Of a DNA stretch of 58,927 nucleotides, positions 47,127-55,314 are shown in pieces (the stretch's first letter is position 1; each line of letters opens with the position of its first letter). Both the position numbers and the translations under genes were made by a program. Location of the stretch: assembly GCA_019456145.1 (NCBI GenBank), contig VRUL01000031.1, forward strand, positions 1 through 58,927, read 5' to 3'. The notes beneath the pieces were generated by a model. That model saw nothing but the letters and a program-made list of their open reading frames with translations. It did no database searches and was not told where the DNA came from. This DNA comes from Planctomycetota bacterium. Lineage in GTDB: Bacteria > Planctomycetota > Phycisphaerae > Sedimentisphaerales > Anaerobacaceae.

Positions 47127-47247
47127 AACTACATACTCCCCTCACAATTGTCCAGGATTTAATCTAATCTAAAAACTATTGATGATGAGACTGTAGGGCT
47201 GATTTCTCGGTTTATTAATAAAATGTAGGGGGACAGTTTTGCCCTGC
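47127..47247 (+). repeat. R2 repeat, copy c, joined to R1 copy D
   Basis: CTCACAATTGTCCAGGATTT, AAAACTATTGATGATGAGAC, CTGTAGGGCTGATTTCTC, then AAATGTAGGGGGACAGTTTT running straight into promoter copy D. It shows that R2 and R1 form one composite unit. Confidence 0.65.
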
Positions 47248-47275
47248 TTGACAACATCACAATCTGTGGTAGAGT
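47248..47275 (+). promoter_or_regulatory. R1 promoter repeat, copy D
   Basis: TTGACA (47248-47253), 16 bp, TAGAGT (47270-47275), with GCCCTGC before it. The next gene-like frame is the SecY-like small ORF at 47427. Confidence 0.65.
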
Positions 47276-47426
47276 AGTTATGAGTTGTGATGGAATTCAA
47301 TAGATATTGGGCTTGAATTGTAGAGCAGTACTTCAAAATAGTGTCAAAGCACGCAGTAGCACCTTTTATGAAGTTAAATGAGAAATCCCGGTTTTAGAGT
47401 GAACTCACATTTCGAAAGACAACAAC

Positions 47427-47573
47427 ATGAATCTTCTTTTTTTTCTTATCGAAAGATATTTCTTCTGGATAGTTCTTGCTGTTCTACTAATGATGGTAAT
47501 CTACAGAATAGGTTTCCAAATCCCTGTTCCCTGCTTCAACGAAGAAGCCCTAAAAAGGATAATGCCAAACTAA
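47427..47573 (+). CDS. 48-residue membrane protein resembling SecY helix 1
   Basis: One membrane helix (ERYFFWIVLAVLLMMVIYRI) is followed by GFQIPVPCFNEEALKRIMPN and a stop. The text YRIGFQIPVP-F----AL strongly recalls the first helix and following loop of SecY, where YRIG-IPIPGI is conserved. Full SecY has about ten helices; nothing more follows here, and R1 copy E starts about 30 bp later. It may be a stump of a secY duplicate or a small membrane protein. The Shine-Dalgarno is weak (GAAAGA). Confidence 0.45.
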   Translation: MNLLFFLIERYFFWIVLAVLLMMVIYRIGFQIPVPCFNEEALKRIMPN

Positions 47574-47608
47574 CTCCAAAAAACGCTTCAGGGGAAGTTT
47601 TGCCCTGC

Positions 47609-47636
47609 CTGGCAACATCATAATCTGTGGTATAGT
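47609..47636 (+). promoter_or_regulatory. R1 promoter repeat, copy E (variant boxes)
   Basis: Aligned with the others, the -35 box is changed to CTGGCA (47609-47614) and the -10 improved to TATAGT (47631-47636), with a 16-bp spacer. It lies 62 bp before the DUF2007 gene. Confidence 0.6.
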
Positions 47637-47698
47637 GGTTGGGAGTTTTGGTAATGTAAGTCATATCGCAAGAATATTGGAGCGAAAGAGGTGTTCAC

Positions 47699-47947
47699 AT
47701 GGACGAATACGTAGAGGTCTTTGCTGCAAGCGATATTACGTTTGCATATCTGATGAAAGCAAATCTTGAGACCGCAGGAATCCCAGTTCAGATCACCAAC
47801 GAGCATCTACAAGGGGCTTATTGTCTTGATGGCATGGTTCCATGTGTGCTCGTTCCGGCTACCTATGTAGAGCAAGCCAAGCGGATTATTGAAGAGATCC
47901 AACAGTCTTCACAGAATGACCAGAATGACGATGAGCAAGAACAGTAG
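47699..47947 (+). CDS. DUF2007 family protein
   Basis: The 82 residues hold the DUF2007 pattern: VEVFAASDITFAYLMKANLE, then AGIPVQITNEHLQGAY, a hydrophobic VPCVLVPATYVEQAKRIIEE and a polar acidic tail. The family is thought to be a small signal-transducing or regulatory fold with no known ligand. AGAGG precedes the ATG. It has its own R1 promoter copy. Confidence 0.8.
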   Translation: MDEYVEVFAASDITFAYLMKANLETAGIPVQITNEHLQGAYCLDGMVPCVLVPATYVEQAKRIIEEIQQSSQNDQNDDEQEQ

Positions 47948-47954
47948 GGCAATG

Positions 47955-48067
47955 CCTCACAATTTTCAGCATTTAATATAATAAAAACTATTGATGAGGA
48001 GACCTGTGGAACTGATTTTTTGTTTTTATACTAAAATTTAAAATGTAGGGGGACGGTTTTGCCCTGC
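47955..48067 (+). repeat. R2 repeat, copy d, joined to R1 copy F
   Basis: CCTCACAATTTTCAGCATTT, AAAAACTATTGATGAGGAGA, CCTGTGGAACTGATTTTTTG and AAATGTAGGGGGACGGTTTT leading into copy F. It is nearly identical to copy c in its last 35 bases. Confidence 0.65.
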
Positions 48068-48095
48068 TTGACAACATTACAATCTGTGGTAGACT
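48068..48095 (+). promoter_or_regulatory. R1 promoter repeat, copy F
   Basis: TTGACA (48068-48073), 16 bp, TAGACT (48090-48095), followed by GGTTGGGAG. It precedes the two-gene xylanase operon. Confidence 0.65.
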
Positions 48096-48147
48096 GGTTG
48101 GGAGTTATGATATACCTCTGAGCAAACATGGACACAGGAGCGCCTAC

Positions 48148-49653
48148 ATGGCACATGGCCCCATTAGCGTTATCGCGTTTTTTATGTATTTGACGGTATC
48201 GTCCGGATCTCCTTTGGTTCAGACAATTGTCCCTACCTCAGAACATTCCGGGCAATCGTGGCGATATGTATTTGAAAAGCCTTCTGATAACTGGTTTGAA
48301 AGTGACTTTGACGACTCTTCGTGGAATCATGGTTTGGGAGGCTTTGGGAAATATGAGACTCCTAACGCAATCATCGGCACAGATTGGAAGACCTCCGATA
48401 TATGGATCCGACGCACTTTCACACTGTCTGATTTGCCGAAGAATCCGTCTTTGCGAATTCACCATGATGAAGATGCACAGATTTATCTCAATGGTTTTTT
48501 GATTGCGGAGGTCAGAGGCTACTCAACTAACTATGTCACTGTCGAGATGGATGAAAGCGCCGTTAAGAATCTGCGAACAGGAAGCAACGTCCTTGCCGTT
48601 CACTGTCATCAGACCTGGGGAGGTCAGTGTATCGACGTTTGAATCGAGTCGGTGATTCGCTGGAAGCAGTCACGGGCCTGGAATTGGTACCGAAGGCATA
48701 GATGGCTGTGTGGATTCAACTACATTCCATCCAATGCCATCAGCTACACGGAAATGTGGATGGGCTATTCGTTCGATCCCAACCGGATTAACGCTGAGTT
48801 AGCTCTTGCAGAGCGCACCGGCTTTAACTGTCTGCGGGTGGTTTTACCTTATATTGTATGGGAGCATGAGCCAAAGCTCTTCAAGCAGCGCCTGTCGAAA
48901 TTCCTTAGTCTCTGCGAAAAGCATAAAATAAAGGTTATGTTTACACTCTTTGACGACTGTGTTTTTGGCTCAATTTCCAATCCTGTCTTCGCCAGACAAC
49001 CGGCAGTAGTTAAGGGATGGTACGCAAACGGATGGACACCCAGCCCCGGTCATCGAATGGTCAGAGATCGCACTCAGTGGCCCAGGCTTGAATCATACGT
49101 CCGGGACATCATAGGAACTTTCAAGAATGACCAACGCGTGTTGTGCTGGGATCTATATAATGAGCCGACAAACGGGGGGGTAGGTGACGTTTCCATCGGT
49201 CTTGTCGAAGAGGTTTTTAGATGGGCGCGCCGGGTCGATCCTGCACAGCCTTTGACCATCGCAATATGGAATTCAAATGCAGGATTAAATAATGTTGTAG
49301 GTAGATATTCCGACATAATTACTTTTCACAATTATGGAAATGCCAAAGCTCTTCTGGCTCATATAGAAAGCCTCAAGCGATACAATCGGCCGATTATCTG
49401 CACCGAGTGGCTTAACCGTTCGAGAGGATCACTGGTTAAAAGCTGTCTCCCGGTGTTTCAAAGCCACAATGTAGGTTGCATGCATTGGGGATTGGTCAAT
49501 GGCAAGACACAGACCCACCTTCCATGGGGACATCGGCCCGGTGATCCCGAGCCGAAATTATGGCAACACGACCTATATCGTCCTGATTTCACACCCTACG
49601 ACAGTAATGAACTGGACTTGTTCCATGACTTGATAAAGGAGAACAGAAAATGA
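48148..49653 (+). pseudogene. Jelly-roll plus GH5-like hydrolase, split by TGA
   Basis: One frame interrupted by TGA at 48640-48642. The first part has a signal peptide and a galactose-binding-like jelly roll (WIRRTFTLSDLP, RIHHDEDAQIYLNGF, VLAVHCHQTWGGQCIDV). Relatives continue GGQYIDVGL, so TGA stands where Gly (GGA) is expected. The second part is a TIM-barrel enzyme of the 1,4-beta-xylanase-annotated group: WLCGFNYIPSNAISYTEMW, FTLFDDCVFGS, CWDLYNEPTNGG and ICTEWLNRS, with likely catalytic Glu in the last two. AGGAG precedes ATG 48148. A restart at GTG 48652 lacks a good Shine-Dalgarno. The last codons overlap the GH10 start. Confidence 0.75.
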
Positions 49654-50897
49654 ACTTGTTTGTGTCCACGTTACGGTTATGTATAATTTTGTGTGTTGCC
49701 ATTTCGCCTAATGCAAATGCAGGCAGCGATGACATCGATCAGATGATTCGACAACATCGCATGGGTGAATTGACCATCAAGGCCAAACCCCGAATCAGTG
49801 TGCAGGTTGAACAGATCAGACATGAATTCTGGTTTGGTGCAGCGATCTCGTCATCAGCATTTAGCGGTAGACTCAATTCCGAGGATGAACGCCGGTACAG
49901 GGAAGTATTCCTGTCGAACTTTAATGCCGCAGTTACTGAAAATGCTCTGAAGTGGCATGCAATGGAACCTCGAAAAGGGCGTGTGGATTATACCGTTGTT
50001 GATGCAATCCTTAAATGGACCGATGAGAATGATATCCCATTACGGGGGCACAATCTTTTCTGGGGCATTCCCGGACGAGTTCAGAGTTGGCAAAAGCAAA
50101 TGGACGACAAAGAGCTCAGGGAGGCCCTGAGAATCCGGGCAACTACAATCGCCCGCCGTTATAAAGGCAGGTTTGCTGAATATGACCTCAATAATGAGAT
50201 GATACACGGCAACTATTACGCTGACCGCCTTGGGCCGGGTATCACAAAGCAGATGGCTGCCTGGGTCAAGCAGGTCGATCCCAATGCGCGCCTGTATCTA
50301 AATGACTATGATATTCTCACGGGCAACAAGCTTGATGATTACATCAAACACATACGTGGTCTTCTTAATGAAGAAGCTTCCATTGACGGTGTTGGAGTAC
50401 AGGGACATCTGCACGGTGATTCATTCGATCCGGATGCACTCGGTCATGCACTCGACAAACTTGCCGCCGAAGGTTTACCAGTCTGCATAACCGAGTTCAA
50501 TTTTCCGGGCCAACGTTCCGGCGTTTATCGACGCCGGGGCGTGAAGCTCACGGACGACCAGGAAAAAGCCAAGGCAAAAGCAATAACGGAGTATTACCGT
50601 ATTTGCTTCGCCCATCCCGCTGTCAAGGGTATCCTGATGTGGGGCTTCTGGGAACGCGCGAATTGGATTCCTCAATCCTCACTTTATCTGCGTGATTGGA
50701 CACCTACTCCGTCGGCCAAAGCCTATCGTGACCTGGTTTTTAACCAATGGTGGACAAAGTGGCAAGGCAAGACGGATAAAGATGGTTACTGTCGCCTGCA
50801 GGTATTCTATGGAAAACATCGCGTCACGGTTGATGGGCAAGAAAAAACCGTTAATCTCAAGAAAACCTCAGGAGCAGAAACCGTTTCATTTAAATAG
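49650..50897 (+). CDS. Secreted GH10 endo-1,4-beta-xylanase-like protein
   Basis: The 415-residue protein starts with a signal peptide (LRLCIILCVAISPNANAG). A GH10 barrel follows: EFWFGAAISSSAFSG, NAAVTENALKWHAMEPRKG, RGHNLFWGIPGRVQSW, the acid/base Glu in EYDLNNEMIHG, and the nucleophile Glu in VCITEFNFPG. It should cleave xylan-type backbones extracellularly. The ATG overlaps the previous stop (ATGA) with AAAGGAG before it, so it is translationally coupled to the split gene. Confidence 0.88.
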   Translation: MNLFVSTLRLCIILCVAISPNANAGSDDIDQMIRQHRMGELTIKAKPRISVQVEQIRHEFWFGAAISSSAFSGRLNSEDERRYREVFLSNFNAAVTENALKWHAMEPRKGRVDYTVVDAILKWTDENDIPLRGHNLFWGIPGRVQSWQKQMDDKELREALRIRATTIARRYKGRFAEYDLNNEMIHGNYYADRLGPGITKQMAAWVKQVDPNARLYLNDYDILTGNKLDDYIKHIRGLLNEEASIDGVGVQGHLHGDSFDPDALGHALDKLAAEGLPVCITEFNFPGQRSGVYRRRGVKLTDDQEKAKAKAITEYYRICFAHPAVKGILMWGFWERANWIPQSSLYLRDWTPTPSAKAYRDLVFNQWWTKWQGKTDKDGYCRLQVFYGKHRVTVDGQEKTVNLKKTSGAETVSFK

Positions 50898-50945
50898 TCG
50901 TATGTTCTGATGTCTGTATCTGTGATGAGACTGTGGCTAAACAGA

Positions 50946-52508
50946 TCAATCTGATTTACTAAGCCAAAGTACCCGGCATTCCCCTTCCGGTGCATCGAAG
51001 GATATCTTACTATCATCAATAATTTTACGTGTGTCTGCCGGAATCAGATTACCATTTCGAGGATTGAATAATTTGGCGGTGAAAGACGCTTTTTGAGCTT
51101 TCGACATGTCTAATTCAATACGTCCTCCTTTAAGTGCAAACACCAGATAATTCTCTCCTTCATCGGCCAAACACCAGTTGCTGTCTCTATTGTGCAGAAC
51201 AATATCTGTGGGACGCATTTTCGCAAGTGCTTTCGACAGATAAGTCCTGATGAAGTTATAAGTCGGCAGGATGATTGCGGCTTCCTCTGGTGCGATGTAG
51301 CTATCGGGTGGATCCCAGGGTTTCTTAGGAGGTTTGCTGTCAGGATACTGCATCCCTGCAATAATCATGGAACCTCCTCCCATCAAAAACGCCCACGTCT
51401 TTTCGAGTTCGACCATGTGATGTTGAATGATTGCCTTATTTGGATACCGCAATCTATACTCTCTGATCTGACGGTATAGGGACTGTGGTGTGGTTCTCCT
51501 GGAAATATTGCCCGTATAACGGGCGGGAATCTGTTTACCTCCCTTTGGAGCATATAATGTCCCATCACCGTTGTATCACCAATAGCTCAAACAGAGAGTT
51601 GAAATCCCCGGGCCTCTTTCCGGATCTTCAAGAATGGCATCCATGACATCCTTTGTCGCGGCAAGCCCGATTTTAACAGTCTTGCCCTTTGCCTGTTCCC
51701 ATTCCTTGATTGTGTCCATCCAGAACTGTACAAATGAGAGAGGGCCTGTGTATTCCTGGCTGATTAGATAAATGACATTGGTGTAATCTCCCAGTTCGTC
51801 CAGACACTTATGGATGTAGAGACGGTGGAGTTCTCTTCGTGTTTTATCATTGATATCGTAAAATGAATTTGCCGCCGGTATTGTATCGGGCATCCCGGTA
51901 TCCTGTACACAGTTTACAGGACGCCACGGAAAGTCAACGTAATGAGCGGGATTCTCTAACAGTGCGTGCTGCATATAAAAATTGTGCAAGAGAACAGTTC
52001 CCTTTGAGTCACAGTGCCGGGCAAATTCTTTTAATCGGTCGAAATACCGGTTATTAAAGTCCGTGAGATCATATTTTGACAATCCATCCCATGCCTTCCC
52101 CTTATCGCTTCGTGCCCAGGGCTGTTCCAAATAAGGTGATTGGGCATTTCCATCTGTACGTTTGATTGTGTCATGATTGTCGCGTCGGCGATCATACCAC
52201 AGTCCATAGTTGTGTTCGAATCCCGGGTAGCCATACTGAAGCATTGCATCTGTCAGCCTGGAAAGGTCCTCCGTGAGGCTTGGTCCCACTTGGCCGGGTG
52301 CGTTGCGGCAGATGGCCGTACGAACTTTGTAATTATGAATCCACCCTGTGTTTTTGCGGTATCCTCCCCACCATCCATTGTGTTGCGCACATCCCCATAT
52401 GACTTCTCGGCCATGGACAAGCCATCCATTCTGTACGCTTAAGCCCTCTACTGCTCCAGCTACTTCAGTAATGAACATGATCACACTGGGAAACAGCATG
52501 AACAGCAT
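50946..52508 (-). pseudogene. Secreted GH-like protein split by TGA
   Basis: A continuous minus frame is cut by TGA at 51578-51576. Upstream (N-terminal) are a signal peptide (LFMLFPSVIMFITEVAGA, start ATG 52508), HGREVIWGCAQHNGWWGGYR, NTGWIHNYKVRTAICRN and NVIYLISQEYTGPLSFVQFW. The stop follows LCLSYW; the frame then goes on as YNGDGTLYAPKGGKQIPARY through FLMGGGSMIIAGMQYPD to a beta-rich C-terminus. Relatives I recall read RYWWY here, so TGA most likely replaces Trp (TGG). The protein resembles planctomycete DUF6298-like or collagen-binding GH proteins; I am not sure of the exact family. Confidence 0.7.
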
Positions 52509-52585
52509 ACTCGTTTTTAGAATATTCTTTGTTGATCTTATAGTGATATACTCTCTGCCTGTAAGAAGTCTTGTTAATAAAGGAC

Positions 52586-52643
52586 TGCGAGCGGAGGGAG
52601 TCGAACCCACACGTCCCTAAGGACACAAGGACCTAAACCTACT
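52586..52643 (-). other. tRNA-Leu 3' fragment, probable att site
   Basis: On the minus strand the sequence has TAGGTTTAGGTCC (anticodon loop with UAG), a GTCC-TTAG-GGAC variable arm, GGGTTCGACTCCC of the T-arm and the 3' acceptor CGCTCGC-A. The 5' half (acceptor GCGAGCG, D-arm) is not present within 300 bp. A 3' tRNA fragment next to an integrase gene is the usual trace of site-specific integration. Confidence 0.6.
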
Positions 52644-52970
52644 CGATAAGCCACTTTATGGGTTTTTAACACCGTTATTGAGGGTAGTCAAGTCAGAAAT
52701 AGTCAGAAACTACCATAGCTCGGAGTTGATTTTCACCGGATTTTCACCGGAAGTAGTATGACACTCACCTTATTTCAAAGAGTTCTGAATGGTTACAAAC
52801 TATCAAGTAATTGGTTCTTGTTGGAGAGGTGCTTGGGTAGGGGGGAGTAGCCTGGGCAAGTAGTTTTGAAACTTCTCATAGATTTTATTTGGCTATTAAA
52901 AATGACTATCTCGACAAGGCTCGACAGGCAAATGTGGGGTTGGGATTGAAGTTGGTGGAGTGGGAGTAGG
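52644..52970. other. Non-coding gap next to the att-like site
   Basis: Contains TTTTCACCGGA twice in tandem (about 52731-52750) and no supported gene. Confidence 0.35.
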
Positions 52971-53090
52971 GAGAACTACACACACCCCTCAGAATCCCCC
53001 AGGATTAAATATTACTTATAAACTATTGATATGAGGCCTGTGGGGCTAATTTTTGGTTTTCTTTATTAGAATCTAAATGGGACAACAGGA
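52971..53090 (+). repeat. R2 repeat, copy e
   Basis: GAGAACTACACACACCCCTC, CCCCAGGATTAAAT, AAACTATTGATATGAGGCC, TGTGGGGCTAATTTT and a degraded tail without the R1 promoter. It lies outside the hydrolase cluster, past the att-like site. Confidence 0.55.
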
Positions 53091-53131
53091 CAGCCTCTCA
53101 GATTGTGGGCAGTAACCATCAGGTACTTGCA

Positions 53132-53508
53132 TTAATTTACTACACCCTTTGGGTCACAAGTATTTTCGGCATCTTCACCCATTTCCTCCGGAGCATAGGC
53201 ATAATTTGAAATGCATATTTTATCAAGATTGGCGCCATTTTCGCGATAGGCTATGGTAAGGGTGTGTTCACCAGCTGTCAGCACATAACTGGTTATTCTT
53301 ACCCATTCCCATCCGCTTGTACCTAAATTATTAGCCATCGCAAAAGATCCATCGTCCATTTTTATCCAGTATGAATCGTCATCAGCGGTTGGACAATCTA
53401 ATCGCCCAAATATGTAATAGGTTGTATCTTTATCCGCAGTAAAAGTAATATTAAATTGATCATCACTATCGGTAGGCGCTGCCGCAACGCTCTCTGAAAA
53501 CGTCGTGC
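53132..53508 (-). pseudogene. 3' fragment of a carbohydrate-binding surface protein
   Basis: The frame reads ESVAAAPTDSDDQFNITFTA, TTYYIFGRLDCPTADDDSYW, KMDDGSFAMANNLGTSGWEW and AGEHTLTIAYRENGANLDKI before stopping. This is a CBM-like beta-sandwich end typical of secreted planctomycete proteins. There is no start: the frame meets a stop just upstream at the junction near 53510. Confidence 0.5.
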
Positions 53509-53520
53509 GAACCTCCTACA

Positions 53521-53685
53521 CTATTTACTAACAAAGCACTTACGAAAAGCAGCCAAAGTGACTTGGCGCAATACTTGGCGCATGTTACCGGAGAACACCC
53601 CGAATTAGTGAAACTTATTAAGGCTTGGCCTCAACTGCCAGTGAATATAAAAGCTGCAATCAAAGCCTTGATCCAAACCTATTAA
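53521..53685 (+). pseudogene. C-terminal fragment, unidentified
   Basis: An open frame without start ends at TAA 53683. It reads ALTKSSQSDLAQYLAHVTGE, HPELVKLIKAWPQLPVNIKA and AIKALIQTY. I associate such tails with small proteins near planctomycete phage-type integrases, but cannot name the family. Confidence 0.35.
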
Positions 53686-53949
53686 GCCGGAGTAAAGGTA
53701 AATGAGAGATATTAGAGGATTGAACCAATCAAATCAAATTTTAGACTTGACCGACCTGGCTTCATAGAGGATTCAATGTCCGAGTGAAAAATTATTTGGC
53801 CATTCCGTAACCTTTTGAGAAACAGTTATTTATGCTCTTATCATCTTGGATATCGTTGCGCATGTCTCCATTTTGACACCGTTTTGCACATTTTCAAGCC
53901 TATTTTTTCGCTTGATTCGCACCCCCATCATTACGATACACTGGATGTT

Positions 53950-54582
53950 ATGAGGAAGGTATGGACTTACAAAAGAAAAGGAACAAAGGGCTGGTGGGTC
54001 GGCTGGTATGAAAGTGGCAAGCGCAAAGCAAAGGCTTTACCTACTAAAGCTCTGGCCGAACACTATCACCAGATAAAATACACTCAGTTGAACTCCGATG
54101 TGTTTACCGGGACCATCACCGTAGACTGGCAGCAGATGCGAAATGAGTACGAGCACAGCAAAAAAGTCGCAGGCATTACAGAGGATTCACTCTATGAAGT
54201 AGCTCTTACGTTGCGAAACTTTGAACGACTTGTTGGAAAATGTAACTCGAAACAGATTACGCAAAACGCAATTGACCACTTCATACTCGAGAGAGGTCAG
54301 GAAGTCAAACGTTCGACGCTTAACAAGGACATCAGGAACCTGAAGGCATTCATTCATTGGTGCAGGAAGAATAGATATGCAAATGGAGAAATAGAGATCA
54401 GGCAGGTGAAGGAAGACGAAAGACCTGTAAAATCTCTGACTAACACTCAAATAAAGAAATTGCTATCAGCATCCAAACCATATCAAAAGATAAAGATGAG
54501 GATCCTATTGGCTTTGGGCACAGGCTTAAGACGCGGTGACATCGAATCATTAAGAGTTACTGATATCCGTCCAACTTCTTGA
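53950..54582 (+). pseudogene. Truncated tyrosine recombinase
   Basis: From ATG 53950 the product reads MRKVWTYKRKGTKGWWVGWY, a SAM-like core-binding domain (SLYEVALTLRNFERLVGKCN, KRSTLNKDIRNLKAFIHWCR), then the start of the catalytic domain with the first active Arg in LLALGTGLRRGDIESL. It ends after LRVTDIRPTS at a junction with unrelated sequence near 54567. The second Arg, His residues and nucleophilic Tyr are all missing, so it cannot recombine. It lies 1.3 kb from the tRNA-Leu fragment and was probably the island's integrase. Confidence 0.8.
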
Positions 54583-54867
54583 TAACCTCCGGGTGTAAAT
54601 GCTCATAAAGCTCCATACCAAGACGAAATTTCAAGGATTTGATCCCCAGCACCTCCTCGATTTCTGAGTGGGAGAGGGTTTCTAGCCCGCATTATCCAGC
54701 ACCACATACAATAGCTCATTGCTGGGATATCTTTGCCGCAACCACTTGAGAAATTTCAAAAAGCTTATCCAATTCTTGTGTGTGACAAGTATTCCCACCA
54801 GCGTATCGCGTTCCATATCATAGGCGCCAATATACCCAATTTTGTTGTTATTCTTTACCGATATCAT
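54583..54867 (-). mobile_element. Transposase fragments
   Basis: The minus frame 54867-54682 reads GYIGAYDMERDTLVGILVTH and NELLYVVLDNAG, like the DDE domain of IS630-type transposases, then stops. A different frame further on (54567-54680) reads LETLSHSEIEEVLGIKSLKF and MELYEHLHPEVIKKLDG and runs into the integrase junction. Both look like remnants; no terminal repeats are visible. Confidence 0.5.
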
Positions 54868-54969
54868 AAGTAAGGCCCGGATTTTTGGGTCTTAATTTTT
54901 ATAATTCGTTGTTAAATATGTGCTTACAAACGATTTTTGTGATAAATTACCGGGATATCTATTGAAGAC

Positions 54970-54998
54970 GTCACAAAAAGTATTATATTATTTGTGAC
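54970..54998. promoter_or_regulatory. GTCACAAA/TTTGTGAC inverted repeat
   Basis: Perfect 8-bp arms (54970-54977 and 54991-54998) surround a 13-bp AT-rich centre with TATTATAT. It resembles an operator placed over a -10 region, or a hairpin. Confidence 0.35.
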
Positions 54999-55013
54999 AG
55001 ATTGAGGTGTTTT

Positions 55014-55058
55014 GTGAATAAGATTAGAGAACAGATAGCGACTGAAACATATTTTTGA
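55014..55058 (+). pseudogene. 14-residue ORF stump
   Basis: GTG 55014 opens a frame coding for NKIREQIATETYF and a stop. KIREQIAxxTY resembles the region before the sigma-binding helix of FlgM-like anti-sigma factors. The rest is absent. The assignment is weak. Confidence 0.2.
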
Positions 55059-55314
55059 CACCGCTTTTGCGGATCAAATGTTCCTAAAGATTTGTGAAAG
55101 CTTAGTAGTTCCACCGTTGTTTACTTTGTTGCGTTCTGCTATTTTATCCGCCCCCAAGGGGCAGGCGAACGAACGGGAAATTTCAACTGGGAGCACTGTA
55201 AAAGGAAAAAGCAGAAATACGAGCTACGAGTTAGCTAACCTCAAAGATCATCCCTTCAAGGCTTTTAGGAATTCATCTACGGTAAGACCGGCCCGTGCAA
55301 TAGATTTGGACTTC
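55059..55314. other. Non-coding island sequence
   Basis: The frame at 55078-55353 overlaps the MNT gene end and has no family features. No repeat or RNA gene was found. Confidence 0.3.

Noticed and set aside
47378..47623. 81-residue ORF in the R1 D-E interval
   Set aside because: Another frame of the same DNA encodes the more plausible membrane helix protein at 47427; this one has no features.
37432..48105. Integron-like gene cassette array, because a repeat recurs between genes
   Set aside because: R1 has promoter geometry rather than attC inverted core sites, no integron integrase is present, and genes on the other strand interrupt the series.
10608..51578. Alternative genetic code (UGA as Gly or Trp)
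   Set aside because: UGA ends many intact genes here (rfbC, rfbD, pheS) and is part of ATGA overlaps; the expected residues at the two internal UGA codons differ.
52520..52610. N-terminal extension of the split hydrolase into the tRNA-like sequence
   Set aside because: The extension lies in tRNA-Leu-derived DNA; a signal peptide begins at ATG 52508.
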